DNA from: Colias croceus
Lineage: Eukaryota; Arthropoda; Insecta; Lepidoptera; Pieridae
DNA length: 64,000 bases
Assembly (NCBI RefSeq): GCF_905220415.1
Contig: NC_059538.1
Location: 6,944,001-7,008,000, forward strand
Direction of reading: 5' to 3'
Within the stretch, counting starts at the first letter, position 1; each line of letters opens with the position of its first letter. A model generated the notes under the pieces. The model was given only the letters and a program-made list of their open reading frames with translations, was not told the origin of the DNA and ran no database searches. Made by a program: the position numbers and the translations under genes. Of this stretch, positions 12,111 to 25,400 are shown piece by piece.

Positions 12111-12648
12111 TGAGGCCACATCAATGATCGAGTAAACATGACTCGATTATTTGTCTTGATCATATCGCTAAACGATACATCGACGATTATCGATATGCAC
12201 AGGTTTTAATTATTTTATAATTTTAATAAAACAAATAATTTAACAATTTCAATGATGGACCTATACGGACCTAACGGTAAAGAATATGATTTTGTTAAAA
12301 TTTGCCAATTTTGCTATGGATGAGGTGCTAAAGTGTAATTTTTTTATACCCAGAATTAAAAAAAAAATATTTATAAAAAAACTAAAGGGGACCTAACGAA
12401 AAAATTGTGGGACCTTAAAGGACCTAACGGAGACCTATCGATTAAGGTCATTTTTGACCCAAAATTCTATGGATGGGGTGCTAAAGTGTAATTTTTTTAT
12501 ACCCAAAATTTAAAAAATTATAAAAAGAAACTAAAGGGGACCTAACGAAAAAATTGTGGGAACTTAAAGGACCTAACGGAGACCTATCGATCAAGGTCAT
12601 TTTCGACCCAAAATTCCATTGATGGGGTGCTAAGTTTGCGTTGGTCTG

Positions 12649-13440
12649 TTTGCTGTCGGTTTAATAATACGCATATTACACCTTTCTAAATTTAGTCCAT
12701 AATTAAGAAGATAATTTCAAATTATCACATATATCTTTCTTTGAATAAATAAGAAGTATTAGACTTCCTCGTAGTATATAATTATCGTGATTCTGAATCT
12801 GATGATTAATTAAGGATGTCATGAGATTTAATAATATGTGAAACGATTTTGAAATAATTTCTGCACACCCCAGGGTGTGTTCTAAACTTCCAAAACACTC
12901 GTTATGTTGATTAACTGATTTACTTTCTAAATATATGAGAATTTAATCTTAAGCTACTAATTTCTAAATGGCCTTCGAAAATATTAACTAGATTTAGGGA
13001 GGTTTAATAAGGGCATAATCAAAAATTTTTAACAAATTGCAGAAGAAATATGCGCGTTTATTCACTTTTTAATTCTACTAACATTTTGATCGAGCAAACA
13101 AAATATAACACATAATTTGATCAATTCAAAGAAACAAATATGTTTGTAATAAAACCAAAAAACATATAAGTGTACAAGCGACTCTATAATTCATTTTCTA
13201 CATTCATTTTGTTCACTTTGTTAATGTTGGCAGCCCTGATTTTAAATCTGTCACCCGCGGTGGCGAGCGCTCACTTCGTTTACGGTCATTTTGAAGTTTG
13301 GGAATGTATTTAGAGTGGATTGCATTGTTTATATTATGCGAAAAACACTCAAATTTTTGTTAAGTGTTGTGTATAGTTATGTGTGAAGAATTATGTGTAA
13401 GCCTATACATTTCGTGTTTCATGAATGATTAATTGAATTA
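12649..13440. promoter_or_regulatory. Upstream region of pebble/ECT2
   Basis: AT-rich sequence between the transposon nest and the pebble start codon. The GC-richer stretch around 13240-13330 is the most likely promoter or transcription start area. No specific motif can be assigned. Confidence 0.35.
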
Positions 13441-13452
13441 GTGCAACGCAAG

Positions 13453-16400
13453 ATGGACGAATTGTCTAGGGGCATGTCACAAACAGGAAGCACCACTGTA
13501 ACTGACAAAACTCAAGAAAATGATGGTAGGTAATTTTCTATTACACATCTTCATGTTTTTCATCTTAGTTTTCCCCTGTGCAATTATTAGTAGAAATTAT
13601 AGCAAAATGATAATAGATGTTAAGGTTAATTACTGAAAATGTCCTAACGTATTTTTGAGTTTGGCGTTGATTATGACTGTCATAGATGATGTCAAAAAAC
13701 AAATCTTAAAAATAATGGGTACATTTTGTCAGTGAACTTTTTACCTACATGTGAATTTTATTAAGTACATTCATAAATTAGGGTAACGGGTACTAACCTT
13801 GGCACCCCCCCAGTGATTGGCACTTTGAGGTTTAACATGCAATTATTATGGTTCGTTGACTAATTACCAAAAATAAAATTTACCAAATAATGCCCCCATT
13901 ATTTATGGGCAACACTAAATGGTAGTTATGAATTTTAATAACTCGTAACACGGAGAAAAAAAATCTTTTCTGTCATGGTTCCGAGCGCAACAACTTTATC
14001 GTGATTTTTTAACAAATTTTGCTAATACTGGGTAAGTTTGTAAGTTGTTTTTCTTTGCTACTAGATTAATAAATGATTGGTGTGTTGTTTGTACTTGTTA
14101 ATGAGTTATTATATTACGGTTTTAAAGCAAAATTTGTCATAAAAATCTGTTGATTATTGAGTTCTTGGGGTGCCAATGACTATGAGCCATGTTTTGTATG
14201 ATAGTACAGTTTTTTGGCACGGGGGCCAATGAATAGATAACGGTTTAACAATTATCCATGTTAGATTTTGGACTTTTTATGACGTGCATTAAAAGTTCTA
14301 TTCATAAAAATCCATATTATGGTGATAGTGAGTCTGCATCCAAATTTTGGCAGGGCCAATTATTGTACTTTTAAGGCGATTGGCAGGGCCAATCATTATA
14401 CTCGTACGGTGCCAATAATTATACCTACTTTTAATGAGGAGTAGTAGTGATGTGCTAACGTTCATGTGATTTATTAGGTAAATAATTATAATAACAATAA
14501 CAGGCCTGATAGAAAGTAACATTGCCTCCTACGCAGAAGGTCCTGGATTTGATTTCTTCATAACAAAATCATGTTGTGTCTAAGGTGCTATCACATGTAG
14601 GTATAATAATATGTAATTAAAAAAAGGTATTTAATTGAGGTAGTAAACACAATGTTGGATGGTGCTATGTGAATTAAGCCAGATTTTTTTATTATTATTC
14701 AATTCAACAAAGATATTCAAGATAAATCATTTTACATCTTGCATTCTTTTCAATCTCTATTAGGAAGAGCGAGAACGTATGAGAGGCGGACCAATCACGA
14801 AGCGAGCGGACGCCCATTTTCAATTCGATTCTTTAATCTGCATGGCTTTTAACAGTTAATAGATACCTAGCTACTATTTGTTGCAGCATTTTATTATTAC
14901 AAGCCTATTCCCAACACTATTTGTTCTCCGTCGTATTGATTGGCATACCACGTGTATAATTATTGGCAGTGCCAGTCATTGTACCTTTCACTATGTTAAT
15001 CACTATACCACCGAGTGCCAATAATAGTGCCCTGGGGACTTTTTCAATATTTGTTTAATTTTATCATGTAAAGTCTTATTAATACAGCTAAATTTTGATT
15101 CGAAATGGTTCCTAATATATTTTACAATCAAATGCCATAAAGTGTAGGTCACTAGTATAAACGGTTGATTTTACACAAGCGTTAAAAGTCAGTAAATTGC
15201 TTTAGGTGCCAATCATTGTACCTCTTACCCTATTTATAACATAAATGAAAATCTTTGTCTGTGTAATTACTGTATTGTAATTATTGTGTTGTGTTCACAT
15301 ACTATTAATTTGTATAATGGTTTATGAATGAAACATAACATGCAAATTGAACTTGAAAAAATATAGGTATGTAATGATTAGAGATCAGATATTATTTTAT
15401 TTATTTATTAAATATCACCACATACACTTCCAATAAATTAAAATCAACAAAATTGATTGTTACTCTGATTTGTAGTTATATTGATATAACATTATTTGGA
15501 CTTCACTTTAACTTCTGCTAATAGCCAATAAAATGTCTCATGTATGTTGTAATATGACCTTCCAGACAAGGTTTAAAAATAATGAAGTCATTACATTTGA
15601 AAATGTTGTGCATTTTACACTTATGTAAGTTAACATAATATAAACATTAGAAATGTTGTGTAGAATTGTGAAAATAACATTGATATGTAAGTTATTAAGT
15701 GTTTACTGATAATATTAACTCTTGAACTTGGATAAATGGTGTCAATTGATAAACATTTGAACCTTGAAATACCATTGCCATTCCTTTTATAACAAAAATA
15801 CTGTTAACATTTGATTTAAAAAAATATTTTCAATTAAAAGCGTCAAATCAATTCTAATAATAAACTTAAAGAGAAAAAATAAAAACCTAGCTAAGATCGT
15901 TCAAATAAAGAATAATTTAACAACAAAATGATGAGTGGTAATTCTTTATGTTAAAATCTGCACATCAAATGTGATTTCTGTTATTTACCACATATTTAAG
16001 TGATATATATCTGAAGGGGCTAATAAATTAAAGTATCAAACTTAATTTTATTTAAATCATTATTTTTTCAGTCTTTCAATCAGTAAATGATATATTTGTT
16101 CATTACTTTTTATATTTCATGCTTATTAATGTCAATAGGCACAGCATTTGCAGATGGAGTAATGTGTGGTTCACAATTGTCATGCCAACCATGCTAGCGT
16201 TGGTAGAAACACTACGGTCATACCTCGGTGGAGGATGTGAGTGCACTTGCATGCATAAATTGAGGTGTGATTCTTGTGATATAACATAAATATGATATTT
16301 GATCAATTTATTTAAAACATATTTAGCAGATTTAAATGTAAATTTTGCAAATAAAAATATTAATGTTTGTTATAAATACTAAAAAAAATGGTTGTTATTT

Positions 16401-19400
16401 CATTAAAACATTTTGTACACATTGCCTTTTCCCTTTTAAAATAAAAGATGCTGGTGAAAAAAAAATCTTATCAAAAAGCAGATAATTCAATAATTTTAAA
16501 GAGAAAATTACAAGTTTTGTCAAATATGTACTAAGCTTTGTTTTATTGTGTCTTAAAATTTAGTTTATAGTGCTTTTGGTTATTAATTATTTTGTGTGTG
16601 ATATTAATATTGAAGTAGCTGTAATTTTTTACAGCTTTTTTATAAGAGATCAAGTATAAATAAATACTGCGGGTTCTATTACAATTATTTTGAATTGAAT
16701 CCTAATTTACAAAATATCTTTATAACAAGTATAATATCATAATAAATCAACCGGAGATAAGTATAATTATTAGAAATATATATATTTAAATTCCATGTTT
16801 CATAATGTAAACTTGTATGCATATTACCAAAAAAATTACAATTAATGATATAGAATTTTCTTTCACAACATATTCCTTTCTGTGGTACACTATACTAGCA
16901 CAAATTAGGTTTGGGCTCTAAGGCTGGTTGCAGAGCTTGACCGACCGTCAGTGCGTACTGTCGGTCCTAACGATACGTATCAACAATTGTATGACTATGA
17001 CACTAATGCGCATGACAATACGCGTGCGTATGGTCGGTCTAGCTATGAACGGTTTTATGAATTTCCATACAATGACAAGCGCCATGGACGTACGCACTGA
17101 TGGTCGGTCAAGCTCTGCAACCAGCCTAACATATTTAAATCCCTATCTTTATGTGTAATGTGTATAATACTTTGAACAATTTGAGCATTGAAAATAAACA
17201 ATTTGGGTTAGAATTTTAGTTATAGATTTTGTAAGAAAACCAGTTATTATGAATTAAATTTATTGGTTTATACTTTAAATGAAATATATAATGTATATGT
17301 CATCGTCATCTGGTTGAATATGCTATTTTATTGAATGACGAGCGCGTTCATTGAATGACGACATTTAATTGAATGACTAGGCCGAATATTGTCTTAACGA
17401 GAGTCACTCAGCTATAACCATCGGAATATTGTTGAAGGTCTAGCGCATTCATTGCCATATTCATATTATGACGATGGAATATGATTTTCGAAACATCCAC
17501 AAGAAGCCCCGATGCGCGGGGTTCCTAATTCTGTGTAGAAAAAATAACATGAACCCAACCTAACCTACCCCCTTATCCTAAGCAACGACTATGCTAAATT
17601 ACATTCGGTCAAGACGTGGAATGTTATTGTATATGTTATTAACCTACTTGACAAGTTGTCCTTTAGTCATTCAATGAACATGCTAGCCATTCAATCAAAT
17701 AGCAGATTTTCAATCAGAAAAATAAGTAAACTTTACTTTCAGGACCCTTTGAACAGTTTCAAATTGTCATTGTAAAATTTTGTCAATTGCTGCGCAAAAT
17801 TTTTTTACAATAACTCTTAGTTGTTAGGTTGTTAATAATGCCTTTATAGCATGAATTACAAAAAATAAATATTAATCTCTAGCCATAAAATTCAGATATA
17901 TTTCGATATAGTTTATATATATAAAAATTTCAACATAACTTATTCCGTAAAAGAAGTTAATATGAGAAGTTAACACTTACATATCTACAAGATGAAATAT
18001 GAAACTTATGATTATTTTTTATAATGATCATTTACTTACTCACATAATACCTATACTTACCTGAAACCACCTTTTGAAAATTTTCGTGTCATTTGGTTGT
18101 TCAATTTTCATTGAGTGTTGTGTGCCAAGAGTGCCGGGTGTTCCCTGTGTGTCGCAGAGATGACTCAGCGACCCTGAACCATTAACGTTATAACGTCCCA
18201 AAAGGTCGTCACTAACGAACGGTATTCCATGAAAAAATGTACCTACTCTCGTAATTCCTAGGTATCCTTGTATTTCCTAGAAAGGAAATAGAATAATCAT
18301 TTGAAAAGGACGCAATATAATGCATAGAGCAATATCAAAAGATCTAATACAAATTTCAAATTCAAATTGACAAAGTAGGTATTATTACAGGATCAAAGAA
18401 AATGTTAAACGTCAGCGTCTGTTTCTTTTCGAGCGGTTTGTCGTGATAAGATAAATCTTGTTTATAGCTTACGACTTCCTTATGTGATGTACAAAACATC
18501 CTTCTTTGGGATTTAAATACTGTGAACAAATCCTACCGTGGAGTCGTTCACATACGTCAATGGTACATCCTTGTAAAATGTTATATCTCTAAAATTACTT
18601 ATCTGTCGTTATGAATTTTTGGCATGCGTGAGCACAAATGAGCCTATAGCTTCTGAGTGTTGAAAGCTAACGGTTCCTTTTCTATGCTTACTTATTTTAT
18701 CACTACGTGTAGAAAACTGGTTTTTAAAAACTGAGACAAAATTGCAATATTGAAAATAGTATTAAATACATTGATTTAAAATAACGGAACTAAACTAAAA
18801 TGTATTACTAAAATACATTAATTATTTTTCGACGGTTATTCAGGCCACTAAAATAACGGAAGTCCATGCCTTTTGTCTGACAGGTTCATCTACGGCAGTG
18901 GTGTACGTGAGCGAGCTATGTCTGGAGTGTGAGCGAGTGCGTGCAGCTTGCGAACGACTTGGTACCGTTTTAGCGGTTCCCGGGCCCGAAGGACTGCCCA
19001 TATCCCAGCCTCCGCCCACACCACCAGCCTATCTTGTAACCACACCATTCGATGGGGACCTATTCGATGCTGCACACAAGGCAAAATACAGGTCAGTCAT
19101 ACTAAATCACAAATAAATTATAAAATTTCCATCAAGACTCCTTCCTCTTCCTCCGCTTCTGTTTGTCCAAGCACTCGAAATTACAATTATAGAGAGGAAT
19201 GATTTGATTTTTATTTGTTTGATTGTAACGATTTAATTCAAATATTCAATTATAATCCAATTTAAATCTATAGGTCTGGTTCGAAAAAAAGCGTCATTGG
19301 AAAGGTAAATAATTTCCGACTAAAATAGGTGATATCATACATATAGAAAAGCCAAGACGTTACATGGACTTTAAAAAAATATGTTTGAGAAGTTGTTTTG

Positions 19401-22400
19401 CCCATCGTACCATAAGTACCCGCCGCCATTTTCAGATCTATTTTCTATCTGTTCGCGTTATACTACGTGTGTCTTTGAAAATTTTCTAAGTTAGATTTAT
19501 CCTCAGACATAAAGACCCAGAAAAAATCATAGTATAGTTTATCCTAAAAAAACATGGAAACGGAAAAATACAAATAAGTAGGTATGTGATAAACTTCAAA
19601 TTTGATATCACTACTTGCGTATTTAACATTATGTAATATATTCCTTTGTATATATAATGTTTCAGTGATCCACCCTTTCCCTAAATGTTAACATAAAAGT
19701 AAATAAGTGTCCTATTAAAATAAAAATTTCCCATCCCCCCAAATTAATAGATGCCCATTAAAAAAATGTAATTGTAAATTTAATTTTAAAATATTTATTT
19801 ATAATGTAGAATTTGCTGGTGCAGTTTAAATTGTTATTAATGTACTTATTTTATTAAATGTGTCTATTATGTAATTTTAGAAAAATATTAATCGGCCTTA
19901 GATCATGATTTATGGTTTTTATATGGAGCTATTAACGCTTTGACTGCTGTGCTAAAACTGATCGTTATTTGTAATTGAAAACATTGGCACACCGCACCAT
20001 GCGTTAGCTTGTGATTGCAAAATTATTAACCGTTCATAATAACGTTAGAATTTCTAGATATTTCAGTTCTTTTCAATTAAAACACATTGCTACCAAATTC
20101 AATGTTAATTTAAGTCAAATATTCAGCCTACTAAAAATATCGACTGGTAGATCAAGTCTTGTTTCAAGAACATTTCATTGTTTCAACATGAATACCAATT
20201 GATGAGATTAAATGTTTATTGTTTTAAACGGTCGCCGCACCAATCCTGGAGCCACCTTACACCTCGACTCATGTTTGCTTTGAGAAAATTAATTTTAGGT
20301 TCTACTTATCACTCTTCTGGGTTTACGGATGATTCACCTAACTTTGTTTACAAAACGTATAGTAATCACCAGCTTGTACCATAATGTTTTCTCGAAAATT
20401 TTCTTTATCATATTCCATATGCCGTTAAAATAATAATGATAAGTTCATGGAATTCATATTACATTGAATAAACACATCATGATTGTTTTAACAACCTGTC
20501 AAACATAGAAATAGTGGTTAACTAATCAAAAGATATTTTTCATCATGCATTTAGTTACATTACAATTTACAGTAGATATACAGTCTACTATTTATCGACC
20601 GCTAACACTATTGTATAATTCAAACTCTTGAGTTTATTTCACATAGCTAATCATAAATTGTCTGCCATTTGAGAATATTGCTATGTATATGAATTTAGAA
20701 TAGAATAATAGATAACATACTTTATTATCATCTTAATAAATTATTTTAATTGAAAATTGAAATACCAAAACAGAGAGAGTAATAAGCATGTTCGATTTCA
20801 ATAACAATAATGTATTCTTGGTCAAGGTGTATTTTAAATGCTCACTTACACGCAATATTTAGTCAATTAAGCCGATTAGTCTCAAATATTGTCAATTAAA
20901 TACAATTACTATTTTGATCACTGGACCGTTTTACTTTTATGTGCCTGCAATAAGGCGGCTTTGTAGTCTTGGATTTACGCATGTTTTTAACATATAAGTT
21001 GGTGATCTTTGTGTATTTACTGAACGTTGTAAATAAAGGTGTAAGTAGGTGTACGAGTACAAGCGCGGCCCGCGGGGTGACGACGCGAGCACGACGCTCT
21101 GCGTAGCACGAGGGTCGCCCTTGCTACCGCACGACGCTCCTCGCTATTTTCGGCCAACATTCCTCGCGGCTGTTTTTCAATCTATCCTGAAACGCATAAC
21201 GTGCGTGCTGTTCGGGCTTTGTTCGAATTAAAGTGAATCGCGTAAGGATAGTTACGGAATATACATTCATGTTAAAATATATTTGGTTATATAGCGTAGT
21301 GAAGTATGCTGGATAACGTGTGCGCGTTTTATGAATGATGGAGGTGACGACCGATACGATGTTAAATACTTTCAGTGATTGTTTAGTGTGTTATAAAAGT
21401 GTTTATGTGTACTTGCGGACTAGTGCTGACAGTATATTGTAAGGATGGGCCCTACACGATTACCTCCCACCCCCGAAGAGGATGAAACACCTCAAGAGCT
21501 TTTGACTGACGTGAAAATTCAAGAGTCTCGAACATGTGAAATGTTGGTCATCTTTTCTCGTCTTAAATTTACGGATATTGTATGGTGTGATTAAAGATTT
21601 TTTACATCTTTAACTATTTCGATATATTTATTAAAATGGGTTATTATTAATTTATGAAACGCGATTATATTTATTTGTGGGCATTCAAAATTATTACAGA
21701 CACAAGCTTACTATTATTCAATATTTCTGTGCTCCGATCTAACCTACTTTAATATAAGCAGATAGTATACATGTATGACTACTCACATTCCGCAGAATCA
21801 TATATTCTTCGTCAGAACTATTTAAATCGGCTCATGTCTGATGTGAATATGTGATCGTTGAGTAGATACGTTTCTTCCTACCCACTGTAAATATTGGTGC
21901 TACGTCACTGAAACCGCGTCGGCGCCCGCGCCGCGGCTGCTTCACGAGATATTTTTTTATTTCTTAAAAATTGTTAACTTCCGTCCCCTGTTGCGACTAT
22001 GACTATGAGTGTTAAAAATTTAAATTAAAACATGATCTAAGTAGCTGGTATTGGAACAAATAGAAAAAAGCTTCTTCCGTTTTCCTTATTTATGGTTACC
22101 GCGGGTTTGTACAAGAAGAAATAAATTAAAGTTGATAAACATAAAAATTGTAAAAACTACAATTATAATTTTGCATTGATACTAATATTATGTTAGTTGT
22201 TGTTTACTAGAATTAATATAATATTTTATGTAGGTACATAAATTTTGTAGAGCAGAGAATTTAATTAAATACATTAATAGATCATAAGTAAATTCAAGAC
22301 AGTACTAACACGATAAATTAAATTAACTCATTGTCACACAACATCAGATAACAGTTTTTTATAAAATGAAAATCTAGGTATATATTAGCTACTCGTCCCG

Positions 22401-25400
22401 GTTCAGATATTATATTATTGTAATTATCTATCCATCTTTATCTATTTTTGTAAAATAAAGTATGTAGTTTTAATAACATCACTTATAACTGAAAAACGGT
22501 AACTGTTTAAAATTTTAATTATGTATCCGGGCGGAGCCGGGACCAGCCGCTAGTTGTATTTATGAAATATTGTAATAAATTAGTTTAACTTTAACCTTCA
22601 AATGTGTAATATAAGAAGTTGGGAACATTTGTATCGTATACCTAAACGGTATTTAGTAAAGTTAATTAGTGATATCCAAGCAAGCGCGTTATCGGATCCA
22701 TAATAATTTCGCGTGATATGCATAACTATATAGTGTTCACAAAATAAACGTCTGGTGATATCTTTCTCATGTCAGGTGATGGATATATTATTATCATAGT
22801 CTTGATAATACTTTTTTATGAAAAACATTAATACGATTGGTTATTTGATTCGCAATTTGTACAACTGTAATTTAATTAACATGTATATAGAACTGATGTA
22901 TACGGAAACCATTGCATTATTTGTATTATTGCCAGATATTTTTAGACTATAACTGTCTTGTAGATTTGGGCGAGATTTATGTAAATATTTTGGTTAAATG
23001 GGATGACTATTTTTAATTCTGTTATTTAACGTGGCGTCCTTCCGGTTCATTCAGCCCGACGGAAACAGTATGAGAATGTCACATACGTATTTGAGTGAAT
23101 GAATATCAATGATTTTATGAACGAATCTTTAATTATTATTTTTATATATTTTTTACAGTTTTTCATACTGGGTATTTATTTGAGCCTTTATAGGTACTTA
23201 ACGAATGAAAATACTAAAAAATATTACTAATGTAAACTGTTATTATTTATAACTTTTTAGAGTTGAATGTGGATGGTGTACAATAGTGTTATCTTTATAA
23301 TATATCTTTTTTTATTTATCAAATAACATGAAAAATATATTATGATGCAGGGTGCTGGGTCCAACAGCGGTGCTTCAGCTCGCGGAGCGTGAGGAACCTC
23401 CGCCGGCCAACGCACGTCCTCTATATTCATTGGCCATGCGCGGAGCCGTCATATGTTTCTCGGGTTTTCGCAAGAAGGATGAACTCGTAAGGATTCAAAT
23501 ATTTATTGTTGTATTATTTAATTTATCGACTAGCGGATTTACAATGTTTGTTTTTTTTTCGACAGACGTACCTGATCACACTTATACACTATATGGGGGG
23601 CTCTATTCGCAAGGACATGTCGAGTAAGGTGACGCACCTGATTGCGGCTGCGGCGACAGGTGACAAGTATCGATACGCGTCGGGCTTCGGGCTTCCGGTG
23701 CTGGCGCGCTCGTGGGTTGACGCCTGTTGGGAGCGACGCGATGACCCCGCGTGCTTTGCCACAGATGATAGTATGATTGTAAGTTTAAATACATTATGCC
23801 AACATTATTTACATTGAAATAGTAGGTAATGTACCAGTTATGTCTTCCTAAAATTAAAATGCAAAGTTCTACAAAAACTACCTGGATACCTACGTAATAT
23901 TCCTATTAATTAATATATTACTTTTGGAACTGTTTTCGTATTTGGAACAATGTAAAAATGTAAATTTAATATTAAATATCTCTTTTGATTACTGTCAAAA
24001 TAATTTGATTGAAATTTCCAGAAAGAGCACAAATTGAAAGTTTTCGCGGGTGCTCGCGTGTGCTTCGTGGGGTTTCCTGAAGATGAGACGCAGCACATGG
24101 CTGAAGTTCTCGCCAGCAATGGCGGTTCTTCTTGTCCTCTCGATGATCCTGATTGCACTCACGTTGTAAGTAAACTTACATATTATTTATAAATCATAAT
24201 TTAAATAAAGTTTCAATACTTTTTTTTAAGTAAGAATGTGTATAAAAAAAACAGATTTGAGTGAGATACAAAAAATTACGTCAGTATCATGTAAACTTTA
24301 CTCTTCGCAAAATAAGCATGCACATAGTATCTAAGTAGTAGTTAAAGATCACGATTCTTAGTAGATACAATATTATAGTAGTGGTGCTAGCTTTCCTTAT
24401 TTTTTGGTGCACTTACTAGGTTTCGTTGGTAATATGAGTGTATAGAAAATTTCTTGGCATATAAAGTATACCTGAAATTTCATTTTTCATGCTCAGATTG
24501 CATTTTTCCTACAAATACCATGACATAGTTCCTTTGTTTTTATTTCCAATAGTAGTACAGCTTTTAGAGTAAAAGGAGTAGTTAAAGTAGGTTTTGCCCA
24601 AGCACTGACATCACTCCTGTCCACACGGCTTAAAGTCGACCCATTGTCTATTTTCACTGCTTCAGCAAAACCAAATGCGTGTATTTAAATATTCGCTTTA
24701 TTTTCAGTTGTAACTGGCTTTTATGTTCACTTAGAGATATTTGGTGTAGCACAGTCATAACATTAGCGCAGTTTATTTACATTCATCAATTCACACCTCA
24801 AGTTCAACTCTTAATGTGTATATTTTAATGCTTCCTATCCACTTTATAACTGAAAATATGAAAACTATTTTAAAACTATCATTTTCAATCTTTTTCTGTA
24901 TCAGTTACTTAATTCGTTAGTCGCTTTTTATGTCTCAATAGTTCTGCATGATTAAGATGGAATGGCTTCATTACATCATTGCGTGGTGTGTTTCACACAT
25001 GTTTCAGGTTATGGCCAATGGGGAGACTTTCGGTCGTTCGCTTGTCCTTTCACCCCATTCAAATACCCCTAACACTTCAACAAAAGCTATCCGTTCTACT
25101 CCCAATAGACCTCAAACCACTCCAAAGAGCTCTCTGTACCGTAGATTGTCGGCAAGACTATCGGGTTGCCGGTCTAGTCCTAATAAACAAAGTAATGAAA
25201 CGAATGAAGATGTTCTCAAAGATGAGAGGGAAAAACGTTTACAAATTGCACGAGACAGAATTAGAAATAGTAAAGGAAATAATTGTGAGAATAAAAGTTA
25301 CGATGGTAACAGCAGTATTAATAATATAGATAACACGTTTATAGACGATTTACGTTTAAGCTTTAACGATAGAAATCAAAGAAATGAACAAATAGAATTA

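Larger units (their letters stand above)
9370..12644. mobile_element. Composite inverted-repeat element with tandem-unit termini, hosting nested insertions
   Basis: Both ends begin with the same sequence in opposite orientation (CCAACGCAAACTT.GCACCCC at 9370; its complement ends at 12644). Each end consists of two head-to-tail units of about 150 bp containing the words GATCGATAGGTCT and GTTAGGTCC: left units at about 9383-9533 and 11250-11358, right units at about 12330-12486 and 12487-12636. The junction of the left pair is split by a Harbinger insertion (9534-11250), and the second left unit is cut by a MITE (11359-11452). The central part (11453-12330) holds a 91-bp tandem repeat and no coding capacity. 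The element is non-autonomous and its family is unknown. Confidence 0.65.

Noticed and set aside
20011..20384. Two 60-70 codon frames in pebble intron 2
   Set aside because: Compositionally intronic, without splice sites that match pebble phases.
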